Shown here: positions 34,920-42,993 of the stretch, piece by piece | Layout: every line of letters begins with the position of its first letter | How positions within the stretch are numbered: position 1 is the stretch's first letter | Assembly: GCA_964509075.1 (NCBI GenBank) | Contig: CAZDWC010000001.1 | Span: forward strand, 310,001-374,000 | DNA from: UBA7239 sp964509075 | Lineage (GTDB): Bacteria > Pseudomonadota > Gammaproteobacteria > Pseudomonadales > UBA7239 | Reading direction: 5' to 3' | Length of the DNA: 64,000 nucleotides | Notes under the pieces: model-generated | What the model saw: only the letters and a program-made list of their open reading frames with translations | Told to the model about the DNA's origin: nothing | Database searches by the model: none | Program-made: the position numbers and the translations under genes

Positions 34920-35384
34920 TTACAGGGGCTGGCAACCCGGACAGACGCCGCGCAAGGTGGTATCGATCGCCTGCAAGGTGAAACCCGCCGGCAACGGCGA
35001 GAGCGTGAGCTGCACGGCATCCAGGCAAGACAGTTTGCCGCAGCTGTTGCACTGGAAATGCGGGTGGATGTGCTGTTCGTTTGTCACGGCATTGAAACGC
35101 CAGATGCGATCCTCGCCGGCCAGCTTGTGTGCCAGTTTCTGCGCCACCAGCCAGTCCAGCACGCGGTACAGGGTCACCTTGTCAAAAGCTTCTCCCCGAC
35201 GGAGCAGCAAATCCTGGATGTCCTGATGGCTTAGCGCCGTACTGGTTTGCAACAGCAGTGCGAGAATGGTCAGGCGCGCGGGTGTGACGCGCCCACCACA
35301 AGCGTCGAGTTGTTTGCGAGCAAAATCCACAATGCGAGAGTCTGTCTGTGTGTTGTCAGCGTGCATGGGAATATGAAAACACAT
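34920..35384 (-). CDS. zur: Fur-family zinc-uptake regulator Zur
   Basis: A protein of up to 154 residues (ATG 35384, or 35366 giving MHADNTQ). The Fur winged helix covers about 25-90 (GRVTPARLTILALLLQ, then FDKVTLYRVLDWL). The metal and dimer domain has HPHFQCNSCGKLSCLD and CPGCQ, giving the paired CxxC zinc site. The His-x-His pattern in HIHPHFQC is typical of Zur. The adjacent zrgA-ABC-DUF3299 genes strengthen the assignment over Fur or PerR. Confidence 0.85.
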   Translation of the reverse strand: MCFHIPMHADNTQTDSRIVDFARKQLDACGGRVTPARLTILALLLQTSTALSHQDIQDLLLRRGEAFDKVTLYRVLDWLVAQKLAHKLAGEDRIWRFNAVTNEQHIHPHFQCNSCGKLSCLDAVQLTLSPLPAGFTLQAIDTTLRGVCPGCQPL

Positions 35385-35483
35385 CGTGTACAGGCTGTCA
35401 TGCGCAACGCGCGGGCGTTTGTTGCGGCTGATTGGTTCTCAAAGCCCGGGCGGCCCAGTATGCTGTCAGCCCGCTGTATTTGA

Positions 35484-37232
35484 GTGATCGCTGTGCAGAA
35501 GCAGATTCGCCGCTATTTTGTCGATGAGCAGTGTGCCGCGCTTGCGGGTGTACATCCTGTGTTGGCGCGCGTGTTCCGCCATCGCGGTGTGCTCAGTGCG
35601 GATGAGCTGGATTATCGTCTGGAAAAACTGCCTGCACCGGATTCGTTGAAAGGTTTGCCGGCTGCGCTGGCTTTGCTGCTGGCGGCACTGCAAAAGCAGC
35701 AGCGCATACTGATTGTTGGCGATTTCGATGCCGACGGTGCAACATCCACGGCGCTTGCCGTGCGCGGCTTGCGTGCGCTGGGTGCGCAGCAGGTGGATTT
35801 TCTGGTACCTAACCGTTTCGAATATGGTTATGGTTTGACGCCGGAAATCGTGGCGCTCGCACGTACGCGCAATCCTGAGCTGATCATCACGGTCGACAAT
35901 GGCATTTCCAGCATTGAAGGTGTGGCAGTGGCCCGAGCTGCCGGTATCAAGGTGCTGGTGACCGATCACCATTTGCCGGGAGATGTCTTGCCGCAGGCTG
36001 ATGCTATCGTCAATCCGAATCAGCCCGGCTGTACATTTCCGGATAAATCACTGGCCGGTGTCGGCGTCATGTTTTATGTGTTGCTCGCGTTGCGAAGGCA
36101 ACTGCGTGAGCAGGGCTGGTTTGCACAACAGCAAATCGTTGAGCCGAATCTCGCCGGTTTTCTGGATCTGGTCGCCTTGGGTACGGTGGCGGATGTGGTG
36201 CCGCTCTCGCATGTCAATCGCACCCTGGTGCAACAGGGTTTGTTGCGCATCCGTGCTGGAAAATGTGGTGCCGGTATACGCGCACTGGCAGAGATTGCCG
36301 GCCGTGAATTGCCGCGACTGGTCACAGCCGATTTCGGTTTTGCTATCGGTCCGCGACTTAACGCGGCCGGCAGGCTGGATGACATGACACACGGCATCGC
36401 TTGCCTGCTCACGGATGATGCGGAAACCGCGCGCGCGTATGCGCAGGAACTGGACAGCCTGAATCGCGAGCGACGTGCGATTGAATCCAGCATGCAGGAT
36501 GAAGCCTTGAACGATGCGCGATTTCTGCGTTGGGCGGAACAGGATGCGAGCGAGCTGCCGTGGAGTTTGTGTCTGTATGACAGCAGTTGGCACCAGGGCG
36601 TGATCGGTATTCTGGCCTCACGACTCAAGGAAAAATTTCATCGCCCGGCCATCGTGTTTGCGGATGCCAGCGATACAGAGATCAAGGGCTCTGCACGTTC
36701 CGTACCGGGCCTGCATATTCGCGATGCACTCGATAATATCGCCGCCCATCATCCGCATATCCTGCAAAAATTTGGCGGCCACGCCATGGCGGCGGGCCTC
36801 ACCTTGAAGCGCGAACATTTTGCAGAATTCTCGGCCTTGTTCGAGCAGGAAGTGTGTGTGTGGCTGGATGAAAGTGATCTTGAAGCGGTGCTGGTGAGCG
36901 ATGGTGAACTGGCGACACAGGAGCTCAATCTGGAAGTGGCGGAATTGCTGCGCACGGCAGGGCCGTGGGGGCAGCGCTTTCCTGAACCCTTGTTTGATGG
37001 TGTTTTTGCATTGAAGGCCCAGCGCATTGTCGGTGAGCGGCATCTGAAGATGCGTTTGTCTTGCCTGCATGGCAGTGGGCAGGAATTTGAAGCCATTGCC
37101 TTTGGTGTCGACACCGCGCGCTGGCCTGATGCTTCGGTGCAGCAGGTGCGTGTAGCCTATCGTCTGGATGTGAACGAATACCGGGGATTGCGCAGCGCAC
37201 AATTGCTGGTGCAGCACCTTGAGCCTTGTTGA
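35484..37232 (+). CDS. recJ: Single-stranded-DNA-specific exonuclease RecJ
   Basis: RecJ degrades single-stranded DNA 5' to 3' in recombination and mismatch repair. The 582-residue protein has the DHH-family motifs GDFDADGATSTAL (near 77-89), TVDNGISS and VTDHHLPG, and the later DHHA1-type FGGHAMAAGLTL. It begins at GTG 35484, with GTG 35493 (MQKQIRRYF) as alternative. The stop is directly back to back with that of ribE, with no base between them. Confidence 0.96.
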   Translation: MIAVQKQIRRYFVDEQCAALAGVHPVLARVFRHRGVLSADELDYRLEKLPAPDSLKGLPAALALLLAALQKQQRILIVGDFDADGATSTALAVRGLRALGAQQVDFLVPNRFEYGYGLTPEIVALARTRNPELIITVDNGISSIEGVAVARAAGIKVLVTDHHLPGDVLPQADAIVNPNQPGCTFPDKSLAGVGVMFYVLLALRRQLREQGWFAQQQIVEPNLAGFLDLVALGTVADVVPLSHVNRTLVQQGLLRIRAGKCGAGIRALAEIAGRELPRLVTADFGFAIGPRLNAAGRLDDMTHGIACLLTDDAETARAYAQELDSLNRERRAIESSMQDEALNDARFLRWAEQDASELPWSLCLYDSSWHQGVIGILASRLKEKFHRPAIVFADASDTEIKGSARSVPGLHIRDALDNIAAHHPHILQKFGGHAMAAGLTLKREHFAEFSALFEQEVCVWLDESDLEAVLVSDGELATQELNLEVAELLRTAGPWGQRFPEPLFDGVFALKAQRIVGERHLKMRLSCLHGSGQEFEAIAFGVDTARWPDASVQQVRVAYRLDVNEYRGLRSAQLLVQHLEPC

Positions 37233-37916
37233 TCAACTGCCGCGATAAAAACCGTTTTCAGCGAGAAAACCCAGCGTCAGCTTGCTGTCGCCATTGTTGT
37301 CTTTGTTGTTGTGGTCGGCGGCCTTGTCGCCCAGCAACAGTCTTTCCAGATAGCGCGCAATCACATCCACTTCCAGATTGACGTGTGTGCCGGTTTTGTA
37401 TTCGCCAAACAGGGTTTTCTGTTGTGTGTGCGGCACGATGTTCAGCTCAAATTCTGCGCCTTCCACTTTATTGACAGTGAGGCTGACGCCATCGACACAG
37501 ATGGAGCCTTTGTGGGCAATATATTTGGCAAGATCATCAGGTGCGCGCAAACGATAGCGAATCGAGCGCGCGTCGCTGTGGATGCTGACCACTTCACCGA
37601 CGCCATCGACATGGCCGCTGACAATGTGGCCGCCGAGTCGCTCGCTGGCGCGCAGGGCTTTTTCCAGATTGAGATGTGCGCCGGTTTTCAGTGCGCCCAG
37701 TGTGCTGTAGGCCAGCGTTTCCACGGACACATCGGCCCAGAAGCCGTCACCGGGTAGATCGACAACCGTAAGGCAGACGCCGTTGGTGGCGATGCTGTCA
37801 CCCAAAATGACATCCGACAAATCCAGATTGGCAGTGTGGATGCGCAGGCGTTTGTCGCCGCTGCGGTTTTCGCTGGCGACCAGTTTGCCAACGGCTTGTA
37901 CGATACCTGTGAACAT
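37233..37916 (-). CDS. ribE: Riboflavin synthase, alpha subunit
   Basis: The enzyme dismutates two molecules of 6,7-dimethyl-8-ribityllumazine to riboflavin. The start MFTGIVQAVGKL is diagnostic, and two lumazine-binding repeats are visible: ATNGVCLTVVDL with GGHIVSGHVDGVG, and CVDGVSLTV near 130-138. The 227-residue length is slightly long because of an Asp/Asn-rich tail (DNNGDSKLTLGFL). It follows ribD by 12 bp in an nrdR-ribD-ribE operon. No FMN riboswitch is seen at either end. Confidence 0.96.
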   Translation of the reverse strand: MFTGIVQAVGKLVASENRSGDKRLRIHTANLDLSDVILGDSIATNGVCLTVVDLPGDGFWADVSVETLAYSTLGALKTGAHLNLEKALRASERLGGHIVSGHVDGVGEVVSIHSDARSIRYRLRAPDDLAKYIAHKGSICVDGVSLTVNKVEGAEFELNIVPHTQQKTLFGEYKTGTHVNLEVDVIARYLERLLLGDKAADHNNKDNNGDSKLTLGFLAENGFYRGS

Positions 37917-37928
37917 GTGAAGCCTCGG

Positions 37929-39026
37929 TTAATCCGGTTTGACGGTAAAGCGCCAGTCGGGACCGACAGCGCGTACATCGGTAATGGCGAGATTATGAGC
38001 TTGCTGCATGGTGTCAAATGGCAACGCAAACAGGGGGCGTGCAGTGCTGCCCATCAGTTTGGGCGCTACGTAGATGATCAACTCATCCGCGAGTCCGGCT
38101 TGCAGGAAATGTCCGGCCAGTGTTGCGCCGGCTTCCACCAGCACTTCATTGCACTGGCGTCGCGCCAGTTCAGTCAACACCGCGTGTAGATCAAATGGAT
38201 GTGCAGCATCACCGTGGTGATGAGATTGCCAGTGTTCGATATGCGCGGGCAAATTGTTCGGCGCCGGTTTTGCAGTACACCACAAGGTATGGGCATTGCT
38301 ATCAAAAATCTTTGCATCGCGTGCGATGTGTGCGTGCTGGTCGAGCAGCACGCGCAAGGGACGACGTGCGCCCAGTTTTTCCAGATATTCACTGTCGCGC
38401 ACGGTGAGCTGCGCGTTATCGATCTGTGCAGTGCCTGCGGCCGTGATGATCGCGCAACTCTGCGCGCGCAGGCGTTGCACATCGCGTCGCGCGTGTTCGC
38501 TGGTAATCCATTGCGATTCGCCGGAGGCCATCGCGGTGCGGCCATCGAGACTCATCGCCATCTTGACGCGCACCAGTGGCAAGCCGGTGGTCATGCGTTT
38601 GATGAAACCGGGATTGAGCGCCTGCGCTTGTGCTTCCAGCAAAGGTCCATCGACGGCAATGCCGGCGTCGCGCAATTTTTGCAAGCCGTTGCCGGCCACT
38701 TGCGGATTCGGGTCCTGCATGGCGTAGACCACACGCGCCACGCCGGCGGCAATCAGTGCTTCGCAGCAGGGGCCGGTCTTGCCGTGGTGAGAGCAGGGCT
38801 CGAGTGTGACGTAAGCGGTGGCGCCGCGTGCAACGTCTCCCGCATGCTGCAGTGCGTGAACTTCGGCATGTGCGCCACCGGCTGCCATGTGCCAGCCTTC
38901 GGCAATCACGGTGTTATCTTTGGTCAGCACACAGCCGACGCGTGGATTGGGTGCCGTGCTGTAATGGCCAAGCGCGGCCAGTTGCAGCGCGCGCGCCATG
39001 TATTGCTGGTCTTGCATCGTCGTCAT
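37929..39026 (-). CDS. ribD: Bifunctional deaminase/reductase RibD
   Basis: RibD carries out the second and third steps of riboflavin synthesis. The N-terminal zinc-dependent deaminase domain has HAEVHAL and LEPCSHHGKTGPCCEAL with the zinc-binding His and Cys residues. The C-terminal reductase domain begins near residue 147 (VRVKMAMSLDGRTAMASGES). The 365-residue length is normal. It sits six bases after nrdR. Confidence 0.97.
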   Translation of the reverse strand: MTTMQDQQYMARALQLAALGHYSTAPNPRVGCVLTKDNTVIAEGWHMAAGGAHAEVHALQHAGDVARGATAYVTLEPCSHHGKTGPCCEALIAAGVARVVYAMQDPNPQVAGNGLQKLRDAGIAVDGPLLEAQAQALNPGFIKRMTTGLPLVRVKMAMSLDGRTAMASGESQWITSEHARRDVQRLRAQSCAIITAAGTAQIDNAQLTVRDSEYLEKLGARRPLRVLLDQHAHIARDAKIFDSNAHTLWCTAKPAPNNLPAHIEHWQSHHHGDAAHPFDLHAVLTELARRQCNEVLVEAGATLAGHFLQAGLADELIIYVAPKLMGSTARPLFALPFDTMQQAHNLAITDVRAVGPDWRFTVKPD

Positions 39027-39032
39027 CGTATA

Positions 39033-39494
39033 TCAACCGGCGTGTTGAGGTTGCAGGCGGTCGATTTCGGCACGGAATTCGTCGAGATCCTTGAAGTCGC
39101 GGTACACCGAGGCGAAACGCACATAGGCAACCTGATCGAGTTTGCGCAACTGATCCATCACTTTTTCGCCGACCACGCGCGAGGAGATTTCGCGTTCGCC
39201 GGTGGCTTGCAGGTAGTGTTTGATATGGGTGATGGCGGATTCGATGTCTTCGACGCTCACCGGTCGCTTTTCCAGTGCTTTCAGCATGCCGGCCCGCAGT
39301 TTGTGCTCATCAAAAGGAATGCGCGAGCCATCGCTCTTGATGATACGCGGCATCAGCAGTTCTGCTACTTCATAGGTCGTGAATCGCTCGTGGCAGCCCA
39401 GACACTCGCGGCGGCGGCGCACCTGGTCGCCTTCGGCCACCAGGCGCGAATCGATGACCTTGGTTTCAGTCTCGGCACAGAATGGACAGTGCAT
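39033..39494 (-). CDS. nrdR: Ribonucleotide reductase repressor NrdR
   Basis: NrdR senses ATP and dATP and represses ribonucleotide reductase genes. The 153-residue protein has an N-terminal zinc ribbon (MHCPFC, CLGCHERFTTYE) and an ATP-cone domain (IIKSDGSRIPFDEHKL). As in many Gammaproteobacteria it precedes ribD. It diverges from yfbR, with a TACAAT -10-like hexamer in the shared gap. Confidence 0.97.
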   Translation of the reverse strand: MHCPFCAETETKVIDSRLVAEGDQVRRRRECLGCHERFTTYEVAELLMPRIIKSDGSRIPFDEHKLRAGMLKALEKRPVSVEDIESAITHIKHYLQATGEREISSRVVGEKVMDQLRKLDQVAYVRFASVYRDFKDLDEFRAEIDRLQPQHAG

Positions 39495-39603
39495 GATGAA
39501 GGGTTCCTTGCTCTACAATGATGGGGCTCGCAACGTCATTGATTGTACCGTGAGTGCCCGCCATCAGTGAAACGTGAAACTTACTGTTTGAAATGAGAGT
39601 CGT

Positions 39604-40203
39604 ATGAGTGAAACCAGTCATTTTTTCGCCTACCTGAGCAAGTTGCGCTGGATTGAACGCTGGGGCATGAAGCGCAATGCCATTCGTGAAAATGTGATGG
39701 AACACAGTTTTGAGGTGGCGGTGGTTGCGCATGCGCTGGGCGAGTTGCACAACCGCATGCACACACAGCCGCTGGATCTCGGGCAGCTGGTACTGACGGC
39801 ACTGTATCACGATGCCTCGGAAGTGCTGACGGGTGACCTGCCGTCACCGATCAAATATCACAACGAAAAAATTCGCGATGCCTACAAGGAAGTGGAGCAT
39901 GCCGCCGAGCGCGAGATGGTGGCAATGTTGCCGGAGACGCTTCGCGAAGCCTATGCGCCTTATCTGTTGTCGGATCATATCGACCCTGCGATCAAACAGC
40001 TGGTGAAGGCGGCGGATCTGATCGTGGCCTACACCAAATGCAAAAGTGAGACCGTGGCGGGCAATCCGGAATTCAGCAAGGCCATGCGCGATATGGAAGA
40101 GCGCTTGTCACAGTTGCAACAGCCGGAAGTGCGCGAATTCTGCAAGCAGTTCTTGCCGAGTTTTGATTTGACGTTGGATGAGTTGATCCGCCCGCATGCC
40201 TGA
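39604..40203 (+). CDS. yfbR: 5'-deoxynucleotidase YfbR (HD domain)
   Basis: The 199-residue cytoplasmic HD-domain phosphatase removes phosphate from deoxyribonucleoside 5'-monophosphates. It shows RWGMKRNAIRENVMEHSFEVA with the first metal His, TALYHDASEVLTGDLPSP with the HD pair, and a later Asp in KAADLIVAY. Length and motif order match the E. coli enzyme. It stands alone between the nrdR operon and the convergent radical-SAM genes. Confidence 0.93.
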   Translation: MSETSHFFAYLSKLRWIERWGMKRNAIRENVMEHSFEVAVVAHALGELHNRMHTQPLDLGQLVLTALYHDASEVLTGDLPSPIKYHNEKIRDAYKEVEHAAEREMVAMLPETLREAYAPYLLSDHIDPAIKQLVKAADLIVAYTKCKSETVAGNPEFSKAMRDMEERLSQLQQPEVREFCKQFLPSFDLTLDELIRPHA

Positions 40204-40220
40204 GCGGGCAAACGAATGGC

Positions 40221-41264
40221 CTAGAGAGGGCAATCGCCGCAGATGCGGTTGAGTGTGTCGCCGTTCATGTGCGCACGGCGCAAATCCTGATACGCCGGGC
40301 CATTCCAGTTGGATTCGAAATCACCGTCAGTGATGATATTGAACAGACCGTGGTCAGGTTGCGTGCGTGTGCAGCAGGGCGTGACATTGCCTTCTGCGGT
40401 GATGTGCGCGGAGCGGTAGGGCCAGTGGCAGGCGCCGATGCGGCGTCGCGGTATCTTGTAGCCGACTATGATGCCGCGCAGCCCGAGTCGCAATTGCTGT
40501 TTGATAATGGCGCGGCGAATGGCGGGCAAATGGTGCATGGAAGCGCGGATGCGTTCGGCGGTTTCCTGATGGCCGGGATCGCCTTTCATCAGCCAGTTTT
40601 CAACAAAACTGATGGCGAGATAGTCGGCACCCAGATCCATGCACAGTGAGCCCAGTGCAGACAGGTCGTGATAGTTTTCGTGGGTGACAGTGTTGTTGAT
40701 GCCGATGATGACATTGGAACGGCCGCTGTTGCGCTCTGCCACCAGCGTGCGGATGCCTTCGGTGACTTCGGGCAGGCCGACTTTTCCCATCGGGCGCAGG
40801 CGTGCAAATTCAGCCGGATCCGTGGAGTCGATGCTGATGCCGACTTCATACACATAGTCGTGAATCAGTTTGCGGATCTTCTCGTTGCGCAGCAGGCTGC
40901 CGTTGGTGATGATCCAGACTTTCACCTTGCGTGCTTTCAGTTGTTGCAGGATGTTTTCAATTTCCGGATTAAGAAAAATTTCACCCAATCCGACCAGGCG
41001 CAGTGATTGCAGATCCGGAAACGACGACAGGATTTTTGTCATCGTTGCCGGCAGCAAATCATTTTTCATGTCTTCGCGGGCGAGGCTGCTGCGCGAGCAG
41101 GTGCCGCAGGTGGCGTTGCAGCGTGTGGTGGGTTCGACTTCGACATGCGTGGGCAATGGTGCGATCAGCGCTGGCGTGTAGCGCATCATGCCGCCGTAGA
41201 AGGTGATCTTCCCCAGTTTGCGCTGTGCATTGCGCAACAGGTTGGCAAGTGGCTTCGGGATCAT
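40221..41264 (-). CDS. Radical SAM protein with SPASM-like C-terminus
   Basis: A 347-residue protein. The radical-SAM cluster motif is CNATCGTC near residues 48-55, in the TTRCNATCGTCSRSSL context. The C-terminal cysteines in GACHWPY, GNVTPCCTRTQ and ICGDCPL form an auxiliary-cluster domain of SPASM or twitch type. Such proteins modify peptides, sugars or small molecules. The start overlaps the end of the B12-radical SAM gene by four bases, so the two are one translational unit. The product is unknown. Confidence 0.85.
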   Translation of the reverse strand: MIPKPLANLLRNAQRKLGKITFYGGMMRYTPALIAPLPTHVEVEPTTRCNATCGTCSRSSLAREDMKNDLLPATMTKILSSFPDLQSLRLVGLGEIFLNPEIENILQQLKARKVKVWIITNGSLLRNEKIRKLIHDYVYEVGISIDSTDPAEFARLRPMGKVGLPEVTEGIRTLVAERNSGRSNVIIGINNTVTHENYHDLSALGSLCMDLGADYLAISFVENWLMKGDPGHQETAERIRASMHHLPAIRRAIIKQQLRLGLRGIIVGYKIPRRRIGACHWPYRSAHITAEGNVTPCCTRTQPDHGLFNIITDGDFESNWNGPAYQDLRRAHMNGDTLNRICGDCPL

Positions 41265-42829
41265 GATGCCTGTCGGGTAGGGATCAGATCGGCTTTGTCC
41301 GCTTTGCTCTTGCGCACAATCTGGTAGGTGTCGCGCGATGGCTTCTGGCCGCGGAAGTCGTACACCGGCCAGCGGTCTTCTGCGTAATAGCGCGAAGGAA
41401 TAGGTGTGGACAATGACGGCATGAAATAAAACTTCAGCGCGTAGTAGAAGTCCCAGAAAAATTCGCCGGTCTTGATGCCGTGCATCAGGCGGCGAAAGAT
41501 GAAGCCGGGGTTGTACAGCAAAGCCTTCTTGTAGGCGATGTCGGTGTATTTCTCTATGGTTTCCTTGCTGAGATGTTCATGTGTGAACAGGGTCTTGTTC
41601 GAGTACATGAAATAATCATCCCAGTTATAGGAGTTGATTATGCCTTGCGCATGGTAGCGGTTGAACATGTCGGTGCCGGGGAAGGCGATGGTTCTGCCGA
41701 ACTTCATCATGTCCAGTGGCAGTTCGCGCGCATAGTTGATGGTATCCATCATGGTTGCTTCAGTGTCGGCGGTGAGGCCGAGCATGAAAAAGCCGTTAGT
41801 GTCGATGCCGGATTTGCGCGCCAGTGCTGCGCCACGTTTGCCCTGGGCAATGCTGGCGCGTCCGCCTTTGCCAAAACCTTTCAGAATTTCATCGTTGCCG
41901 GATTCGAAGCCGAAAGACACGCGGTAGCAACCGGCCTGACGCATTTTGCGGAAAAGATTTTCTTCCACGCTTTCCACACGCACGCCGTTGGAACACGTCC
42001 ACGCCATTTTGACGCCGGAGGCGATGATGGCATCGCAGACGCTGGATGCCCACTCCTGGTCGGACGTGAAAATATCATCGACCACCATGGCTTCTCGAAA
42101 GCCGAGGCTTTGCAGTTTTTTCAACTCTTCAGCACAGCGTTGCGGTGATTTTTTGCGATATCCCAGCGCCATCGTCATCTTGCTGGCACAGAAGTCACAT
42201 TTGTAAACACAGCCGCGCGAGAATTCGATGCCGGACATGGGCGGGTAGCGTGTGTACAGGCGTGAGCCGTGCTTGCGGTAGATTTCCTTGTCGTACAGCT
42301 CCCAGGCCGGCATGGCGAGATCATCGAGATTGGCGATGACAGGCTGCAATCCGGTGGAGAATATTTCTTCGCCATCGCGATAGAACAGCCCCTTGATGTC
42401 TTTTGCAGGTTTGCCGTCGCAGTATTCTGCAAATGAAATATCGGCTTCGCCGACAAACACGGCGTCGAGTCGCGATTCCAGCAATGATTCTTTCGGCATC
42501 GCTGACGGATGCGGGCCGCCACCTACCACGCGAATACTGGCAGAAATGTCTTTGACCAGAACACTGATGTCGCGCAGCTGGTTCATCAGCGGTGTCGTTG
42601 CCGTGATGCCGACAATATCCGGTTTGAACGCCAGAATGCGGCGTTGGACATCTTCGAAATCGTAAGGTGTGTAACAGAGATCGAGAATTTCGACGCTGTG
42701 CCCGCGCTGCATGGCAGCACCGGCGATGGTGGCGAGCCCGAGCGTGGGGAACACCGGGTTGACAATGGAAGCCTTGGTGCCGCTGTAGCTCGGCACATAA
42801 GACGGATTGATCAACAGAACCCGGGCCAT
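41261..42829 (-). CDS. B12-binding domain radical SAM protein
   Basis: A 522-residue protein with an N-terminal cobalamin-binding Rossmann fold (ARVLLINPSYVPSYSGTK, then GLATIAGAAMQRGHSVEILD). The radical-SAM domain has its motif in RGCVYKCDFCAS near residue 206. In MIVVDDIFTSD-type strands and GCYRVSFGFESGNDEILKGFGKGG it matches methyltransferases of the BchE/cobalamin class. The C-terminal helical part (about 430-522) is unassigned. Homologues methylate or cyclise unactivated carbons in hopanoid, pigment or antibiotic pathways; no such partner genes are nearby. It is translationally coupled to the SPASM protein. Confidence 0.85.
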   Translation of the reverse strand: MARVLLINPSYVPSYSGTKASIVNPVFPTLGLATIAGAAMQRGHSVEILDLCYTPYDFEDVQRRILAFKPDIVGITATTPLMNQLRDISVLVKDISASIRVVGGGPHPSAMPKESLLESRLDAVFVGEADISFAEYCDGKPAKDIKGLFYRDGEEIFSTGLQPVIANLDDLAMPAWELYDKEIYRKHGSRLYTRYPPMSGIEFSRGCVYKCDFCASKMTMALGYRKKSPQRCAEELKKLQSLGFREAMVVDDIFTSDQEWASSVCDAIIASGVKMAWTCSNGVRVESVEENLFRKMRQAGCYRVSFGFESGNDEILKGFGKGGRASIAQGKRGAALARKSGIDTNGFFMLGLTADTEATMMDTINYARELPLDMMKFGRTIAFPGTDMFNRYHAQGIINSYNWDDYFMYSNKTLFTHEHLSKETIEKYTDIAYKKALLYNPGFIFRRLMHGIKTGEFFWDFYYALKFYFMPSLSTPIPSRYYAEDRWPVYDFRGQKPSRDTYQIVRKSKADKADLIPTRQAS

Positions 42830-42909
42830 AACTTGCCTCGTCGCATCAGCTGTCTTGTTGTAGGGATTCCAGCTGTTTTATAGGGATATTGTTTTAAAAA
42901 CAGGTGTTC

Positions 42910-42941
42910 AAAAAAGCCGGAGGTCACACTCTAACCGGCTT
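42910..42941 (-). terminator. Intrinsic terminator after glyA
   Basis: On the minus strand AAGCCGG pairs with CCGGCTT around a 14-nt loop and continues into a run of T (complement of A 42910-42915). It lies about 50 bp beyond the glyA stop. Confidence 0.75.
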
Positions 42942-42943
42942 GT

Positions 42944-42978
42944 GCATTCTGCGCCAGCATTGCGCGGGCGCAGAATGC
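42944..42978. other. Strong 12-bp hairpin between glyA and its terminator
   Basis: GCATTCTGCGCC (42944-42955) and GGCGCAGAATGC (42967-42978) are perfect complements around an 11-nt loop. It has no T tract of its own and stands directly before the glyA terminator, so it may stabilise the 3' end of the mRNA. Confidence 0.7.
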
Positions 42979-42993
42979 GAGTGCCGCCGTGGA

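Noticed and set aside
38199..39521. 440-residue plus-strand open frame across ribD and nrdR
   Set aside because: It spans two real genes and their junction on the other strand and lacks any recognisable motif.
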